Of a DNA stretch of 64,000 nt, positions 1 through 14,697 are shown piece by piece. The notes below the pieces were generated by a model. The model did no database searches. It had not been told where the DNA came from and saw only the letters and a program-made list of their open reading frames with translations. How positions within the stretch are numbered: position 1 is the stretch's first letter; each line of letters begins with the position of its first letter. Position numbers and translations under genes: made by a program. The stretch spans positions 22,927,269-22,991,268 of the forward strand of contig CM040440.1 of the NCBI GenBank assembly GCA_022749755.1. Direction: 5' to 3'. Source of the DNA: Azadirachta indica. Lineage: Eukaryota > Streptophyta > Magnoliopsida > Sapindales > Meliaceae.

Positions 1-252
1 AGTATAAATTTGAGCTACTGTTTTTCCTTTAGAATGGAAAGCTAAATAGCATTTAATCATATAATGCTTGCAACCATAGTGTTGAGTTGAAACCACTTAT
101 TGAAGCCAGCTAATTTTGTGAATCATCTTACATCTCTCCAACAAGAGAATTTTTCAGAATGGATGGTCGAGAATGTTTCCTGTTGTATCTTGATTATTAC
201 CTTTGAATTTCATGCTTTCTTGTGCCAATTATGAACTATTTTAATACAACAG

Positions 253-904
253 AAATCAACTGGTGGAGTGTTGTTGCCAAAAGCAGCAGTTAAGTTTGAA
301 AGATATCTTATGGGGGTGGTAAGATTCCGAAAGTTGCTTTTATTTTGGGAGGGAATGGTAGATGATTCTTTAGAATGCTTCATGAATGTTTCAATTTTTT
401 GTCTCAGATTCTCACTGTTGGCTCTGATGTTGAACAAGTGGATGCTGGAAAGAAGGTATTGCTGCCCCTTGATGTTTAACTCTCCCAGTAAAATTTTCCT
501 GCTAAGATGATATCATGTCATAGCATATTGGCATATCCTTATGTTTTCACACCCATTTAAACCTTGTATCTTATATCTTGTTGCAGGTTCTCTTCTCTGA
601 CATAAATGCATATGAGGTAAGCAGCTTCTCTCAAAATGGTAACACCATAGACTGATTTGTATAGATGGGACTGTATCCTTGCCCTAAAAATTAACACTTA
701 CGGTGTATCGAGACATAACTAGCTTCTTTACTTCTTGAGTTTGTATTAGTTATTTCCATTATCATTGTTAATTGTTTTTTTTAAACTGCAAATATAATTC
801 AGTGCATTCTAAATGCATTCATGTCTTTGTTTCAGGTTGATTTGGGAACAGATGAGAGGCATTGCTTTGTTAAAGAGAATGATTTGCTCGCTGTGGTTGA
901 GTGA
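253..904 (+). CDS. CPN10: Chloroplast 10 kDa co-chaperonin (Cpn10), 3' part
   Basis: Co-chaperonin of the GroES family that caps chloroplast Cpn60 during protein folding in the stroma. Four in-frame exons are visible: 253-318, 408-455, 587-616 and 836-904 (stop TGA 902-904), all phase 0 with GT-AG borders. The joined product reads from the mobile-loop region (STGGVLLPKAAVKFERYL) through VLFSDINAYEVDLGT to the end ENDLLAVVE, which matches plant chloroplast Cpn10 as I remember it. The family's N-terminal part, including the transit peptide and first beta strands, lies left of the window, so the entry is partial at its 5' end. The small exons fit the split structure of plant organelle Cpn10 genes. 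It converges on the TGD4-like gene, with 450 bp between the two stop codons. The double-domain Cpn20 is an alternative, but the C-terminal sequence fits single-domain Cpn10 better. Confidence 0.88.
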
Positions 905-1354
905 AGTTCGCACCTATTTTCCCAAGATTACTTTTCCTAGAATTGTGGCATCTTGTCTGCGTCTGTATCAGTTCTCATGATGCATCTTTTCACCTTTGTA
1001 TTAATCTACTAGAACCCCAGATTAGAGTAAGGAAAATGAAAAATTCCTTTGGCAAGCCAATCTGTCTCATATGCCTTTTACTGAAGCTTTTATGATTTTC
1101 TTTTCAAGACAATTACAACTATGAATCGATTATTTCGTCATTTACGAAACGATGTAATTTCTGCATCATTAGTGGCAAGTGATATAAATCAATAGTGACC
1201 ATTAATTAAAAAAAAAAGGAGAGAGGCTTGATCATTTTAGCACCAAAGCAGATTAAAAATGGCTTCTTGCATTTCGGCCTTGAATGTTCCCTAATGAGAA
1301 AGTCTCACAAGTGTTACATACAAATAACAATTAACTAAAACAATAACAAAAACA
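905..1354. other. Convergent 3' intergenic interval
   Basis: This 450 bp lies between the Cpn10 stop and the TGD4-like stop on the opposite strand. It must hold both 3' untranslated regions and polyadenylation sites. I see no further gene. The reading frame starting at 901 only continues past the real Cpn10 stop in another frame and is not coding. Confidence 0.7.
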
Positions 1355-3897
1355 TCAAAACTCAAAAAGCCGGAACTCTACCATTCCTTCCTTTCTTTTT
1401 GGTGAATACCAGGCAACAACTTTCCCCAAGTGAAGAAGCCTCAAGGAGTAACTCAATGTATATATAACGTCCTCCATTGACGACTCAAGCCTCCCCGATG
1501 AAGAATCAAACAAAAATTTTGAATCAATGCCAAAGACAATGGGCCCTAAAACCTGGAAGAGAGAGAGGCGCGACCATAATTATTGCCAGTTTCCTTACAT
1601 TCTGAACTGATACATGCTGAGAATTGCGTATATATCACATATCAAAATCTCCAGTGGTAGAACTTAAAAATTAGCAGTTTTCTGAAATGATTTGGTTTTC
1701 CAATTCTTCCAGTGAGTTTTAGGTTTCATCAATTCAAAGAGTTTGTTCAATTCCTTGGGTTAATGTTCATTACCAACAACTAAATTAATCCTGTTCGGTG
1801 CCTAGGATTCTAATTAACATCATCAGACATCAGCTATAGTAAGCTAGAATATCGAGGAGGAAATACCTGCTGTTGAAAGATTAAATTTAGCCTTGGAGAA
1901 GATAGTGAATTGTCTGCATTGCTGACTGAATTACTGCTGAAAGTATTCATAGCCCTTTTGGCAAGACCTGAAAATGAACTTATATCCAGACGAGCATCTA
2001 GTTGGGTTAGATCACCATATGGTTTCCTGAACTTACCATGTTGAAAAGTAGAGCATATTGAGCCAAATAAATCCGCACCCAATGGACTTCTTTTCTTAGT
2101 AGTTGTACAAATGTGTCCATCTTGTGATTCATTGGCCGCCTTGCTGCCAAACCAGGCCTCACAGGTGCCCCCTGACAGGATATGTAAGAAGGTGAAAAAC
2201 TGCAGTAACAACCCAAATAAGCAACAATCATTCAAAACAAAGGAAAAAGGAAAAATAAGTAGAAATTTGATCCTTACGACTAATACATTCTATAGAATTA
2301 TATTGTTATTTGCATATAACTAAGTCTGGCATTAAACAATCCCACGTATAATATGTCATTCAACTTTCAACCCTTAATTTGATACTAAGATTTAGAACAC
2401 ATGGAGAGGGGATAGACACACAGAGACAGTAAAATTAGCTATTAGCAAAATTCCAAAATTAACTATTAGGACAGAGCTGAAACTGTAAGATAAGTAAAGT
2501 TACCAATAATTGCAGAGATGGATATATGAGGTTCTGCAAGGCTCACGTCATATGCTGGACGCATTAACTGACCCTTGTCTGTCTTAACAATGAGATCATT
2601 TGTGGTCACCCTTCGTCTCCAGATGTCCTTGCTTCGCTCATATGAAAAGGCAGCTTTTGCACATAATCCAGGCATTAGAGCAGCAGGTGTCTCACCATTT
2701 TCAGCATTAACACTTTCAGGATGACCGCTGTTTTTTTGTATACCAAAGCGGTATCGTAACCCAGAATCTGAAACTAGGGATAAGATATTCAAGGATATTG
2801 ATTCAGGAACTTCCCAATATTGCCCTTTATGTTCAAGGAACAACTGAGGCCATGCAGCATCTACTGTGATATCATGATCAGGAAGCTGCACATACACATA
2901 AAATGCTGATGAACATTGTTCAGACAATCTAGTTCACTATTAATGCAACCATATAACAGAAGCAAAAGCACCACAATCAGACTTCAAGACTGAAATAGTG
3001 CCTGTAAACACCCAGACTCCATCCTGAATCAAATTAATACTTAAATGTCTATGCAAATACAGAAAGCATATTCAACAAATTTGGTTGACTTTTCAAGACA
3101 TGAATTCTGTAACAGAATGCACTTAAACTTGTTTGTAGGCCGCACCACATCCAAGGATCATATTTCCTGTAGATTTTATTCTCATTAGCTACATTAGCCT
3201 TACGCAATTGAATTTATATTTTTGTAATAATTTTTTTAATATGACATAAATGAAGTAACATAAAGATTGAACCAACTAAAAGTCCATGCCTTATGATAGA
3301 ACATAAGCTTGTTGCGAATTCTTTTCTTATCTCCATGCCGCTCTGTGCTCCACAATAAGGATGACGAAGGACCAAGGGAAAGCTGTGAACATAAACCAAT
3401 TGCGTAATGAGACTTATCCACAATATGCTTCGCTGCATCTCTGAATACAGATAGTTCCAACCCACTAGAACTAGAAAACTCTCTTTTAATATCAGAAATC
3501 AGTTTCTTCGGACGCAGCTGCCCAATCAATCCAAGCCACCTGCAGAAAAAAAAAATTAAAATAAATACCACGTAAATTCCTGCTACGTGACAAGCTGAAA
3601 TTAAAAATCATAAAATTTGGGTTACCAGTTAGAGGTAGACGGTTTGAACAGGAGAGACTGAAGACAGAAAGAGCCTAAATCTTTCTGAGAAGGTGGAGAA
3701 TAAGAAGGAATGATACCGAAAGGAAACTCTACACCCAAAAGCGAGAGCTGCTGAATTCTAAGGAGTCGGCTAGCTCGAGCGGCGTCTAAGGGGAAGGGGT
3801 CGCCGGGAACCGAGTTAGCGGAGCCGTCGAGGGTCAGCGGCGACGATAGTGGTTGGTCCCAGAATGCAGAATCCATTGCCGTCCGCAAGTTGGGCAT
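1355..3897 (-). CDS. TGD4-like chloroplast envelope lipid-transfer protein
   Basis: The product resembles TRIGALACTOSYLDIACYLGLYCEROL 4, an outer-envelope protein involved in moving lipid from ER to chloroplast; I infer a similar envelope role. Five exons on the minus strand: 3626-3897, 3290-3539, 2504-2885, 1867-2171 and 1355-1552, giving 468 aa. Family markers: the N-terminal AFWDQPLSSPLTLDGSA and VPGDPFPLDAARASRL, the central LPDHDITVDAAWPQLFLEH and KGQYWEVPESI, then CEAWFGSKAA and DLTQLDARLDI. The last exon encodes GPIVFGIDSKFLFDS and ends VVAWYSPKRKEGM...FEF. The start is the ATG at 3897; a second in-frame Met lies seven codons on. Intron 2 needs a GC donor (see separate entry). Its position next to Cpn10 matches Arabidopsis At2g44640 beside At2g44650, so this is likely the At2g44640 type and not the functionally studied TGD4 itself. 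No classical transit peptide is obvious. Confidence 0.85.
2886..3289 (-). other. Probable GC-AG intron in the TGD4-like gene
   Basis: To join ...MFYHK to LPDHDITVD in frame, the 5' splice site after codon AAG (3290-3292) must be GC (read on the minus strand as AAG|GCATGG); the acceptor is TGTGCAG at 2886-2891. A conventional alternative is an in-frame GT about 36 nt further on, which would add about 12 residues (AWTFSWFNLY and neighbours) to the protein. I cannot decide between them without transcripts. Confidence 0.5.
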
Positions 3898-5156
3898 TTT
3901 GCTGTGTCGAGTAGTAACAACAGAGTGTTGTGTGTTTTGAAGCTTTGGGTTCCTGTTTCCTTATCCCCGTTGTTTCTGCGTTTTCAAAATGCTTTTGCTT
4001 AGGCTTTGTTTGGTTTGGGTTTATGATTTCTAGGTGGGCTTTTCCTTAGGAGAAGATCTCACTTTAACCCCCTAGGTTTTGCAAAACTTTACCTTACTTG
4101 ACTTTGACTAGTTATGCAACATGATGATGATGATGGCCGTAACATTACAAACATTTTATCTTTATTTCACTTCAATTTTTATATAATCAAATATCTTTTT
4201 TATTTAACTTATGGATTATAGGATAATGAAGTAATTTTATAAAATTCACTAATATCCATCAAATCTTATTTTAAATTGCACGTTTTGATTACACTTGTAT
4301 AGTCAGTTTTTATCCTATAACTAGGGGCTAAAGTGAAATATGTGCTTTTTGTTTGGTGTTTGAGTTTGTTGTACAACGGGAGAGTGAGAGAGACACTGCC
4401 GTGTTCTTTGCTTACGGTATTATCTATTTGAGGTGTTGAGGGCATACTTACACGTTTACGTCAGTCGAGGCCGAGCCAGATTTTGACATGGGCCGGGTTG
4501 ATTTAAATTAATTATTATTGGGGGTGGGAGCACGACTGGACGGAACTGCCTTCTCATTTCGGGGCAGACATACCATTACGAATTACGATTGACGGTTAAG
4601 TCTTTTTAAGTTTATTTACTTCCAAGCTAAGCTGGGATTAGTTACCTTAAAATTCATTTTCAAGATACTGACATGTATTAGTATTAGCTTTCCTTCAAGC
4701 ATAAAAACACTGGTTACAGATGTGTTAATTATATTGTTCTAAGTGGCAAAACAAATTACACAAGCATTTGACAAAATTAAACGTATAACATGTGCAAAAT
4801 GGTTTTAATAATTTAAGGTAATCCTCTCTTCAATCTTCCTCAGTTGTGTGAAACCCATTTCCCCATTTTGTCTTAATTTGCATAATCTCCACGCTAAATG
4901 CATATATCATCCAATTTTTATTTTTTATTTTTTAAAAAAAAAAAAAGAACTGGTTGAAATCTGCCTACCTTTTAAGTAAAGAACATTTTTTCTTTTTTTT
5001 TTTGGAAAAAATTATCTGCATTCAACAACCCATTACTCGACAGGCGCAATATATATACATACATATATATATATATATATATAACAGTATTCCTCTCGTC
5101 AACAACAAATAAATAAATCGCATCGCTAGCTAGCTAGCTCGGTACAAGTAGAAAAC
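3898..5156. other. Divergent intergenic region with a small MITE-like repeat
   Basis: This region separates the divergent TGD4-like and inhibitor genes and must carry both promoters. A short inverted-repeat element is listed separately (4056-4340). Just upstream of the inhibitor start is an (AT)n tract at about 5051-5083 that could serve as a TATA region. No other gene is visible. Confidence 0.6.
4056..4340. mobile_element. Short TIR (MITE-like) repeat
   Basis: The left end reads CTCACTTTAACCCCCTAG and the reverse complement of the right end reads TTCACTTTAGCCCCTAG, an inverted match of about 16 of 18 that weakens further inward. The interior is AT-rich and non-coding. At about 285 bp this is the size of a MITE. 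I could not identify a convincing target duplication, so the boundaries and class are tentative. Confidence 0.4.
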
Positions 5157-5702
5157 ATGAAGCCTAACTTCTGTTCGTTTTCCTGCCTTCTCCTACTCTT
5201 CTTCACATTTCATGCAATAACTGCTCACAATATCGTCCGTGAAACTTGCAAAAAATGTGCACAAAGTGATCCAAACCTTAGCTACAACTTCTGCTTAACT
5301 TCTCTTCAAGCAGTTCAAAGCAGCCACTGCGCAAATCTTCGCGAACTCGGTATCATTTCAATGAAGTTAACTCGACAGAACCTGACAAACACTAAATCAT
5401 TCATCAAGGAGTTGTTGAAGAACAAGAAGTTGGATCCGTTTGTGAAGGGGTGTTTGAATGATTGTTTTGAGCTTTATTCTGATGCAATATCTACGCTCAA
5501 ACAGGCCTTGAAAGACTACAAAGCCAAGCATTATGAAGATGCTAATATTGGAGTGAGTTCAGTTCTTGATGCTTGCACCACTTGTGAAGATGGGTTTCAG
5601 GAAAAACAAGATGCATTTTCGCCATTGACCAAAAGGAATAACGATACATTTCAGCTCTCTGCTATAGCTCTTTCAATCATAAATATGCTTAACCTTCATT
5701 GA
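5157..5702 (+). CDS. Secreted PMEI/invertase-inhibitor-like protein
   Basis: Single-exon gene of 181 aa. Family members inhibit pectin methylesterases or invertases in the cell wall or vacuole, and some are pollen allergens of the Pla a 1 type; which target applies here is unknown. Residues 1-23 form a signal peptide (a Leu/Phe-rich core ending at ITA). The mature part has the four-helix inhibitor pattern: Cys34 and Cys46 in the N-terminal hairpin (CAQSDPNLSYNFC), then Cys103 in CFELYSDAI and Cys143 in CEDGF as the second disulfide pair. Cys31, Cys58, Cys99 and Cys140 are extra to the basic four. A hydrophobic C-terminal helix is typical. The ATG at 5157 is the first after the AT-rich promoter tract. 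A polyadenylation-type AATAAA lies 150 bp after the stop. This gene is not part of the Arabidopsis collinear order around it, as I remember it. Confidence 0.88.
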   Translation: MKPNFCSFSCLLLLFFTFHAITAHNIVRETCKKCAQSDPNLSYNFCLTSLQAVQSSHCANLRELGIISMKLTRQNLTNTKSFIKELLKNKKLDPFVKGCLNDCFELYSDAISTLKQALKDYKAKHYEDANIGVSSVLDACTTCEDGFQEKQDAFSPLTKRNNDTFQLSAIALSIINMLNLH

Positions 5703-7449
5703 TTTCTTCGCCGATTGGATGTTTGATCATGGTTTTGATTAATTCGTTTTTGTATTAATTATTTTATCCCAGTTATGTGATTGCTTGTTGGGGCTACTTG
5801 AATTTGTACAATCATTCATGTAATATGGAAGTCCTATACATCGAGCAAAAATAAAAGTAAGGAAGGAAGGCTCTAAATTCTGATGGTTGCTTTTTAATTT
5901 GTAGCTAAACTTCAAGAAAGAGTAACTTCTAATTAATCTTGTCTTGGATTTTAATTTTGGATTTTTCTTTGTTATTTCATTTTGGTATTCTTGGGGAAGA
6001 TTCTGAATGTTCTGTTGTCACCTTTGATCTTGCGGCTCGCTTGTAGTCTGAAAATGTGACCAAATTCAAAAGAAAGTGAATTGATCACGTCGACCTCGGG
6101 TAGAATAAACAAATATGTGGAACAGTATATCCTTCTTTCCCTCGGGCTCCGGCATAAGTCAATCCACTGCCAAGTGTTTAACCCTAAAAGTCCCATCTGA
6201 TTTCATGTTACCAAATGAATTAATTAATCAAGAGTTCAGTATCTTTACTACTCATTAGTTGATTAATAATTCCAGAACGAAGCCAGTCCAAACTGATACC
6301 AGGTTTTTTCTTTTTCTCACTTTGGGTGATTATTTCATCATTACTCCCCAACAATTCGTGGCCTATTGATTGCTTGACTGTATGTGCTCATGATGAAAAT
6401 CATTTCCAACATTATGAAAATTACTTGCATTAAGTAAAGAAAAATTAGAAGGATGGATATCCAAAAACTTAAAGATAGTGGCTTTTCCAACAAATGACTG
6501 GTTAAAATTATGGTGCAAATCATGACAGAAAGTTGTAAAGAGTTGGTACTCGGTTAGAACGGAACAGGTATTCTCCGATTTTCCTCATAGTTTTCCAAAG
6601 AATCGAGATATGAGATGCATAAACATGCTTTCATTTGTTCCAGCGAAGAACCATGTAAAGGAAAGAAATGTGACCATGTTCGTTGAATGAGGAAACCCAC
6701 CATAATTGCGCACCTCCCCACCAAGCATGCACGCAAATTTACGTGAACAATGAAGTAATAATGCACACAATATGGAAGCCTCACATGGTAATCGACAAAA
6801 TAGTTCAACCGCCACCGTCGAAGAATTTACTACATTACTACTCCTCCCATGTTTCCCTCAGTGACCAACACACTGAGCAGCGGAATGAAAATTTCGATCA
6901 ATATTAGCAACAGTAAGTGTCAAGTCAAAATGGGAACAAAAATTGGGCTTTTACCGTAAATCTTTCGCTATTGGATCATTATCCATTTATATATGTCTTG
7001 AACACTTACTTGACCTAGATCCAAAAATTCCAACTTCCATTTCACACAAGGGAAAAATTTGTTTATACCCATTCCTATTTTAGCAAAGTTTAATGTACTA
7101 ACGTTAAGCGTTTCTCTCCAAGACATGTACCTGTAACTCAGCAGGCAAAAGCTACACTTACGAACCAGATAAGATAAAAACAACGAAAATTAGCATACTC
7201 AAATGAGGGCAATCATAACATGTTATCACAGCAAACAACCAATTTCATAGTTGGACTACAGAAGGAAAACAACAAAGTCGTGAAATATTGGTTCCGCAAA
7301 TTCTATTCCTTATCAGACAGATTTGGATTATTTTCCATCTCCCTTACAGGGATCACATCCATACAAATACCCAAGCCAATCAAAAACAGGGTAGAAAGGA
7401 TGATTTTTTCTTTTTTAAAATGAATTTCAGAGAAACCTCCTTATTTAAA
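5703..7449. other. Intergenic, no gene recognised
   Basis: About 1.7 kb between the inhibitor gene and the 3' end of the mtACP gene on the other strand. It includes both 3' UTRs. AATAAA at 5850-5855 is a likely poly(A) signal for the inhibitor. The small reading frames here (for example around 6554-6907 and 7220-7423) lack homology, codon bias and splice context. I see nothing else. Confidence 0.6.
5850..5855 (+). terminator. Likely poly(A) signal, inhibitor gene
   Basis: AATAAA lies 148 bp after the inhibitor stop codon, in a suitable AT-rich context preceded by a T-rich stretch. Plant near-upstream elements are degenerate, so this is a suggestion only. Confidence 0.4.
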
Positions 7450-8802
7450 TTAACTAGCCATTGGATGATTATAGATGTACTCAATAGCAAGATTACACGA
7501 ATCAATCTTATCAGCTTCCTTGTCTGGGATTTCAAGCTTGAACTCCTCTTCGAGAGCCATTACAATCTCCACATTGTCCAAGCTATCCAAGCCCAAGTCC
7601 TTTTGGAAATGCACCTCAGGTGTCACCTACACATGGAATCAGTTAATATATAATCAAATTGCAATTACTATGGAGCATGTCAGTATGAGAATTCAACAAG
7701 AAAATTTTGTCAATGGTAGGAACAATCACATGACAATACTGACTATGATAAATTTCTTCCATAACATGCAAAAGAAAACTTTATGTCCATATCCTCTATA
7801 AACAAAACCATGTGTTAGATACAAAATCAAAGCTTGCAGGTGTCACAAGGTATGAGGTTAAATTCAACAACATATTATAGAGGTAATAACGGAAAAGGTA
7901 GCATAGGCTCAAAAAGGTGAAGGAACATATAAGATCCATCTCTTTTTTGAAACTTAGATCTGTGATGTAATTGAATTTATTTCTGAAATGAGATATTGGA
8001 AACAAAAGAAAAATAATAAATTGAGGCTTAGACAATAAACCAACCAGAAAGAAAAGCTAACTCAACCAAGACCACTGTAAATGGGTTATAGAATTATGCT
8101 ACCAAAAATGGGGCATGCTTCAGATGAAGCAATGCACTAAGGTAACAGTAGTACTAGTAATAACAAAAGGATATCTGAAAACTCAAAGTTTTATATTGAA
8201 GTAAGCTAAACTGCCCGATTTTTAGCAAAAACTGCACTCTTAGCCATACATTGTAGGTAAAGGCCTCAAACAGAGTATTATTCTAGAGAGATAAAATATA
8301 TTAGTAGCGGCTTCAAATACGCGTATTAAACCTTGCTTTTAGCTGGGAAACATGTGCTAGAAGATTAAACAAAATTATATCACTACGAGTGGTGGGATTA
8401 TAGTTCCATCTCGTTTCCCATATTTAATCAATTGCCGTCTGTCGAACAAAATAAATCATCTGCTCATACACCGATTAAATCTTTCGGTCAAAGTTATTAA
8501 GATTAAATGCAGTTCGAGTTACAACATAAATCTAAACTAGATTTTCTCGGGAAACAAACAATCATTTTAATGAAATCAGGAAAAGGAAGTAATTTACTGA
8601 CCTGAGCAGGATCGACTTTGGGGAAGCTCTTGACAACAGAGAGGACTCTCTCAATGACATCTTCTCTTGTGAGATGATCGTCGTGCGATGACATGAACCG
8701 GAAAGAACCGGATAGACTCCATTGCTTCTGTTTGGATCCGGTTAGGGTTAGGGTTTGTACTGGTACTCGAATGTGGCGAAGTACGGCTGTTCGCAATGCC
8801 AT
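7450..8802 (-). CDS. MTACP1: Mitochondrial acyl carrier protein
   Basis: Carries growing acyl chains on a phosphopantetheine arm in mitochondrial type II fatty-acid (and lipoate precursor) synthesis, and associates with respiratory complex I in many eukaryotes. Two exons: 8602-8802 (67 codons) and 7450-7626 (58 codons plus stop), 125 aa, close to the usual length of about 122. The presequence is basic and Ser/Arg-rich ([14 protein letters not shown]...FRFMSSHDD). The ACP domain follows: [14 protein letters not shown], then [20 protein letters not shown], where Ser82 of the DSL motif is the pantetheine site, and [10 protein letters not shown] to the end. The intron falls just before VTPEVHF. 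I chose the ATG at 8802 because the longer upstream frame has no ATG. The position next to RABH1b matches Arabidopsis At2g44620 beside At2g44610, which supports the assignment to mtACP-1. Confidence 0.93.
8740..8756. repeat. Telomere-like motif inside the mtACP coding exon
   Basis: The plus strand reads GGTTAGGGTTAGGGTTT, just over two plant telomere-type units. On the coding strand it encodes TLTLTG of the presequence. It is an interstitial telobox-like motif that is translated. Confidence 0.6.
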
Positions 8803-9544
8803 TTTCTCTCCCCCCGCTCTCTCTCTCCACGGTGAGACCAAGTGAAACCAAAAATTTAGTAAAAGGCAGGTAAACTATCACGCGCTTTGCACGTGTTCTA
8901 GTAATTTTCGTTAACAATTTAATGTATTGGTTTTTTAAAGAACAAACGAAAATCTTTGTTTATATCTGCTTTTAAGATCTCTTTCCGTGTTTCTGATACT
9001 ATTTGTTGCAAATGCATCTGCCTCTTTGTAAAAAAAAAAATGGTATAGAATAATTATTTTCCCTTTTTCTAAAAAAAGAATAACTAATATTTTATTAGAA
9101 TCACTAAAAGCAATTTTAAATATGTTTATTTACAAAATCATGATATTGTGATCATATAGACAATACCTATACATAAAGTGAAGCCTGGTTTCAATAACAT
9201 CAACTATCAATCGATAATATAGCAAGGTTAAAATCATAAAAATATTGTAACATTCTACTTATAATCTTAATGCATAAAATTTATGAGTAATGTTACATGA
9301 AATAAATTTGAAATAATGTAATGTTCCTGAAATAAGTGGTGAGATAGTGACAATTTAGAATATGTAGCATTTCAAAATTTATATGCAACTTCCATAACAG
9401 ATATAAATAAAATTATACATACAATTTATTTATGCAAATTGACGTAATATAACATGATAATAGTATTACATATATTAAAACTATTACTGACATTGACACA
9501 TCACTTATATATATATATATATGGAGAGACAGAGAGAGAGTTAT
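8803..9544. other. mtACP promoter side, AT-rich
   Basis: Upstream region of mtACP. A pyrimidine-rich CTCTCTCT stretch (about 8811-8828) lies just upstream of the start codon and is probably its 5' UTR. Beyond 8900 the DNA is AT-rich with an (AT)n run at about 9507-9522. No gene seen. Confidence 0.55.
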
Positions 9545-9554
9545 ATTAAAAATT

Positions 9555-10393
9555 GGGTTAATTTTAACTTACTCCTAAAATATTTTGTAAATATTTAATT
9601 CGTACTCAATGTTTTTAGATTTATTTAACAAGACCCCGAATTATTAGTAATTTTTATTTACTCAATATTTTTATATTTATTTAACCGAGACCCCGTATTC
9701 TTAGTAATTTTTATTAATTTTAACAGTTGATTACTATTGAACAAATAAAATACTATTTTATCCATACTTTATAAATTTTGAAAATATAAAATATTTATAA
9801 ATAAATATTATTTAATTTTAAAATAATTAATTAATATTATTCATTATCTTATTATCTTATTCTTATTAAAATTAAAATTTAAAATTTAAATAAACCTTAG
9901 ATTTTCAATACTAGATCTACTCAACAACTGTTGTGGGTAGCCGCACGACCACCAAATGTTGCCGCCGCCGCTACAACCACCAACATGTTTTAGATTATAA
10001 AGTTTTCTAACTTTTTCCAAAACTAATTGTGATTTTATGTTGAATAGAAAAAGAAAAAGAAACGGAGATGGACATAAGAAGACAAGAAGAAGAATTATGA
10101 TTTAGAAATATTTTATTTATTTTTTTAATAAAAATTTATTTTAATATTAAAAAAGATAAATTACTCTAATTATTAATTTAAAGAAAGTGTTCTTAATATC
10201 TAAAGAGGTGTTCTTAGTAGTTATATTTTTAATCATTAAACAAAATATAAAAAGACTAATTAACCTTTTTAATAGTTAAATTCAACATTATTGATTAATG
10301 ATGTTAATGTAGAGTTGCGTTGAATATATTTTAAAATATTAAATGCGAATTGAATATTGACAAAATATTTTAGGATTAAATTAAAATTAAGCC
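9555..10393. mobile_element. Mutator-like TIR element A, non-autonomous
   Basis: The left end reads GGGTTAATTTTAACTTACTC and the reverse complement of the right end reads GGCTTAATTTTAATTTAATC; strong inverted similarity continues for more than 60 bp (both arms share CCTAAAATATTTTGT). A perfect 10-bp direct repeat, ATTAAAAATT, flanks it (9545-9554 and 10394-10403). Long TIRs with a 9-11 bp duplication are the mark of Mutator-like elements. The left arm contains an internal tandem duplication of about 60 bp (roughly 9603-9718). The middle (about 9930-9990) has a GC-richer GCCGCCGCC stretch. There is no transposase frame, so the 839-bp element could move only with help from elsewhere. Confidence 0.85.
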
Positions 10394-10403
10394 ATTAAAA
10401 ATT

Positions 10404-14389
<3,986 letters not shown>

Positions 14390-14691
14390 TAATTCATCAA
14401 CTTCTTGAGCACTTCTCTTGCAAAATTTCCCGTATGCTTCTGTGATCCTTTCAAGTGTCTGTAAAGTTCAGTCATCCCCTTTTTGTAGCATTTGGCTTTT
14501 TTGGGTCTGTTTGATTTTGTTATAAAAGTTTTAATCTGGAAGCGGATATTATTGTGGTAGTTAGGCTAGTCCTAACCTGTCTCATATCATACATACATGT
14601 ATTCTTCTTGTGGACTCACAGAGATTTGTGCCAAATTTTCTCTTTAGGAAAGTATTTAGTTTTATTCTCAAAATGTCGGTGTTTTGTGTTG

Positions 14692-14697
14692 AATAAA
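14692..14697 (+). terminator. Likely poly(A) signal, RABH1b
   Basis: AATAAA lies about 300 bp after the stop, preceded by TTGTGTTG, a composition common in plant far-upstream elements. Tentative. Confidence 0.35.

Noticed and set aside
3214..3465. 83-aa minus frame overlapping TGD4-like exon 2
   Set aside because: It reads exon 2 in another frame, and only the frame in use joins to the adjoining exons.
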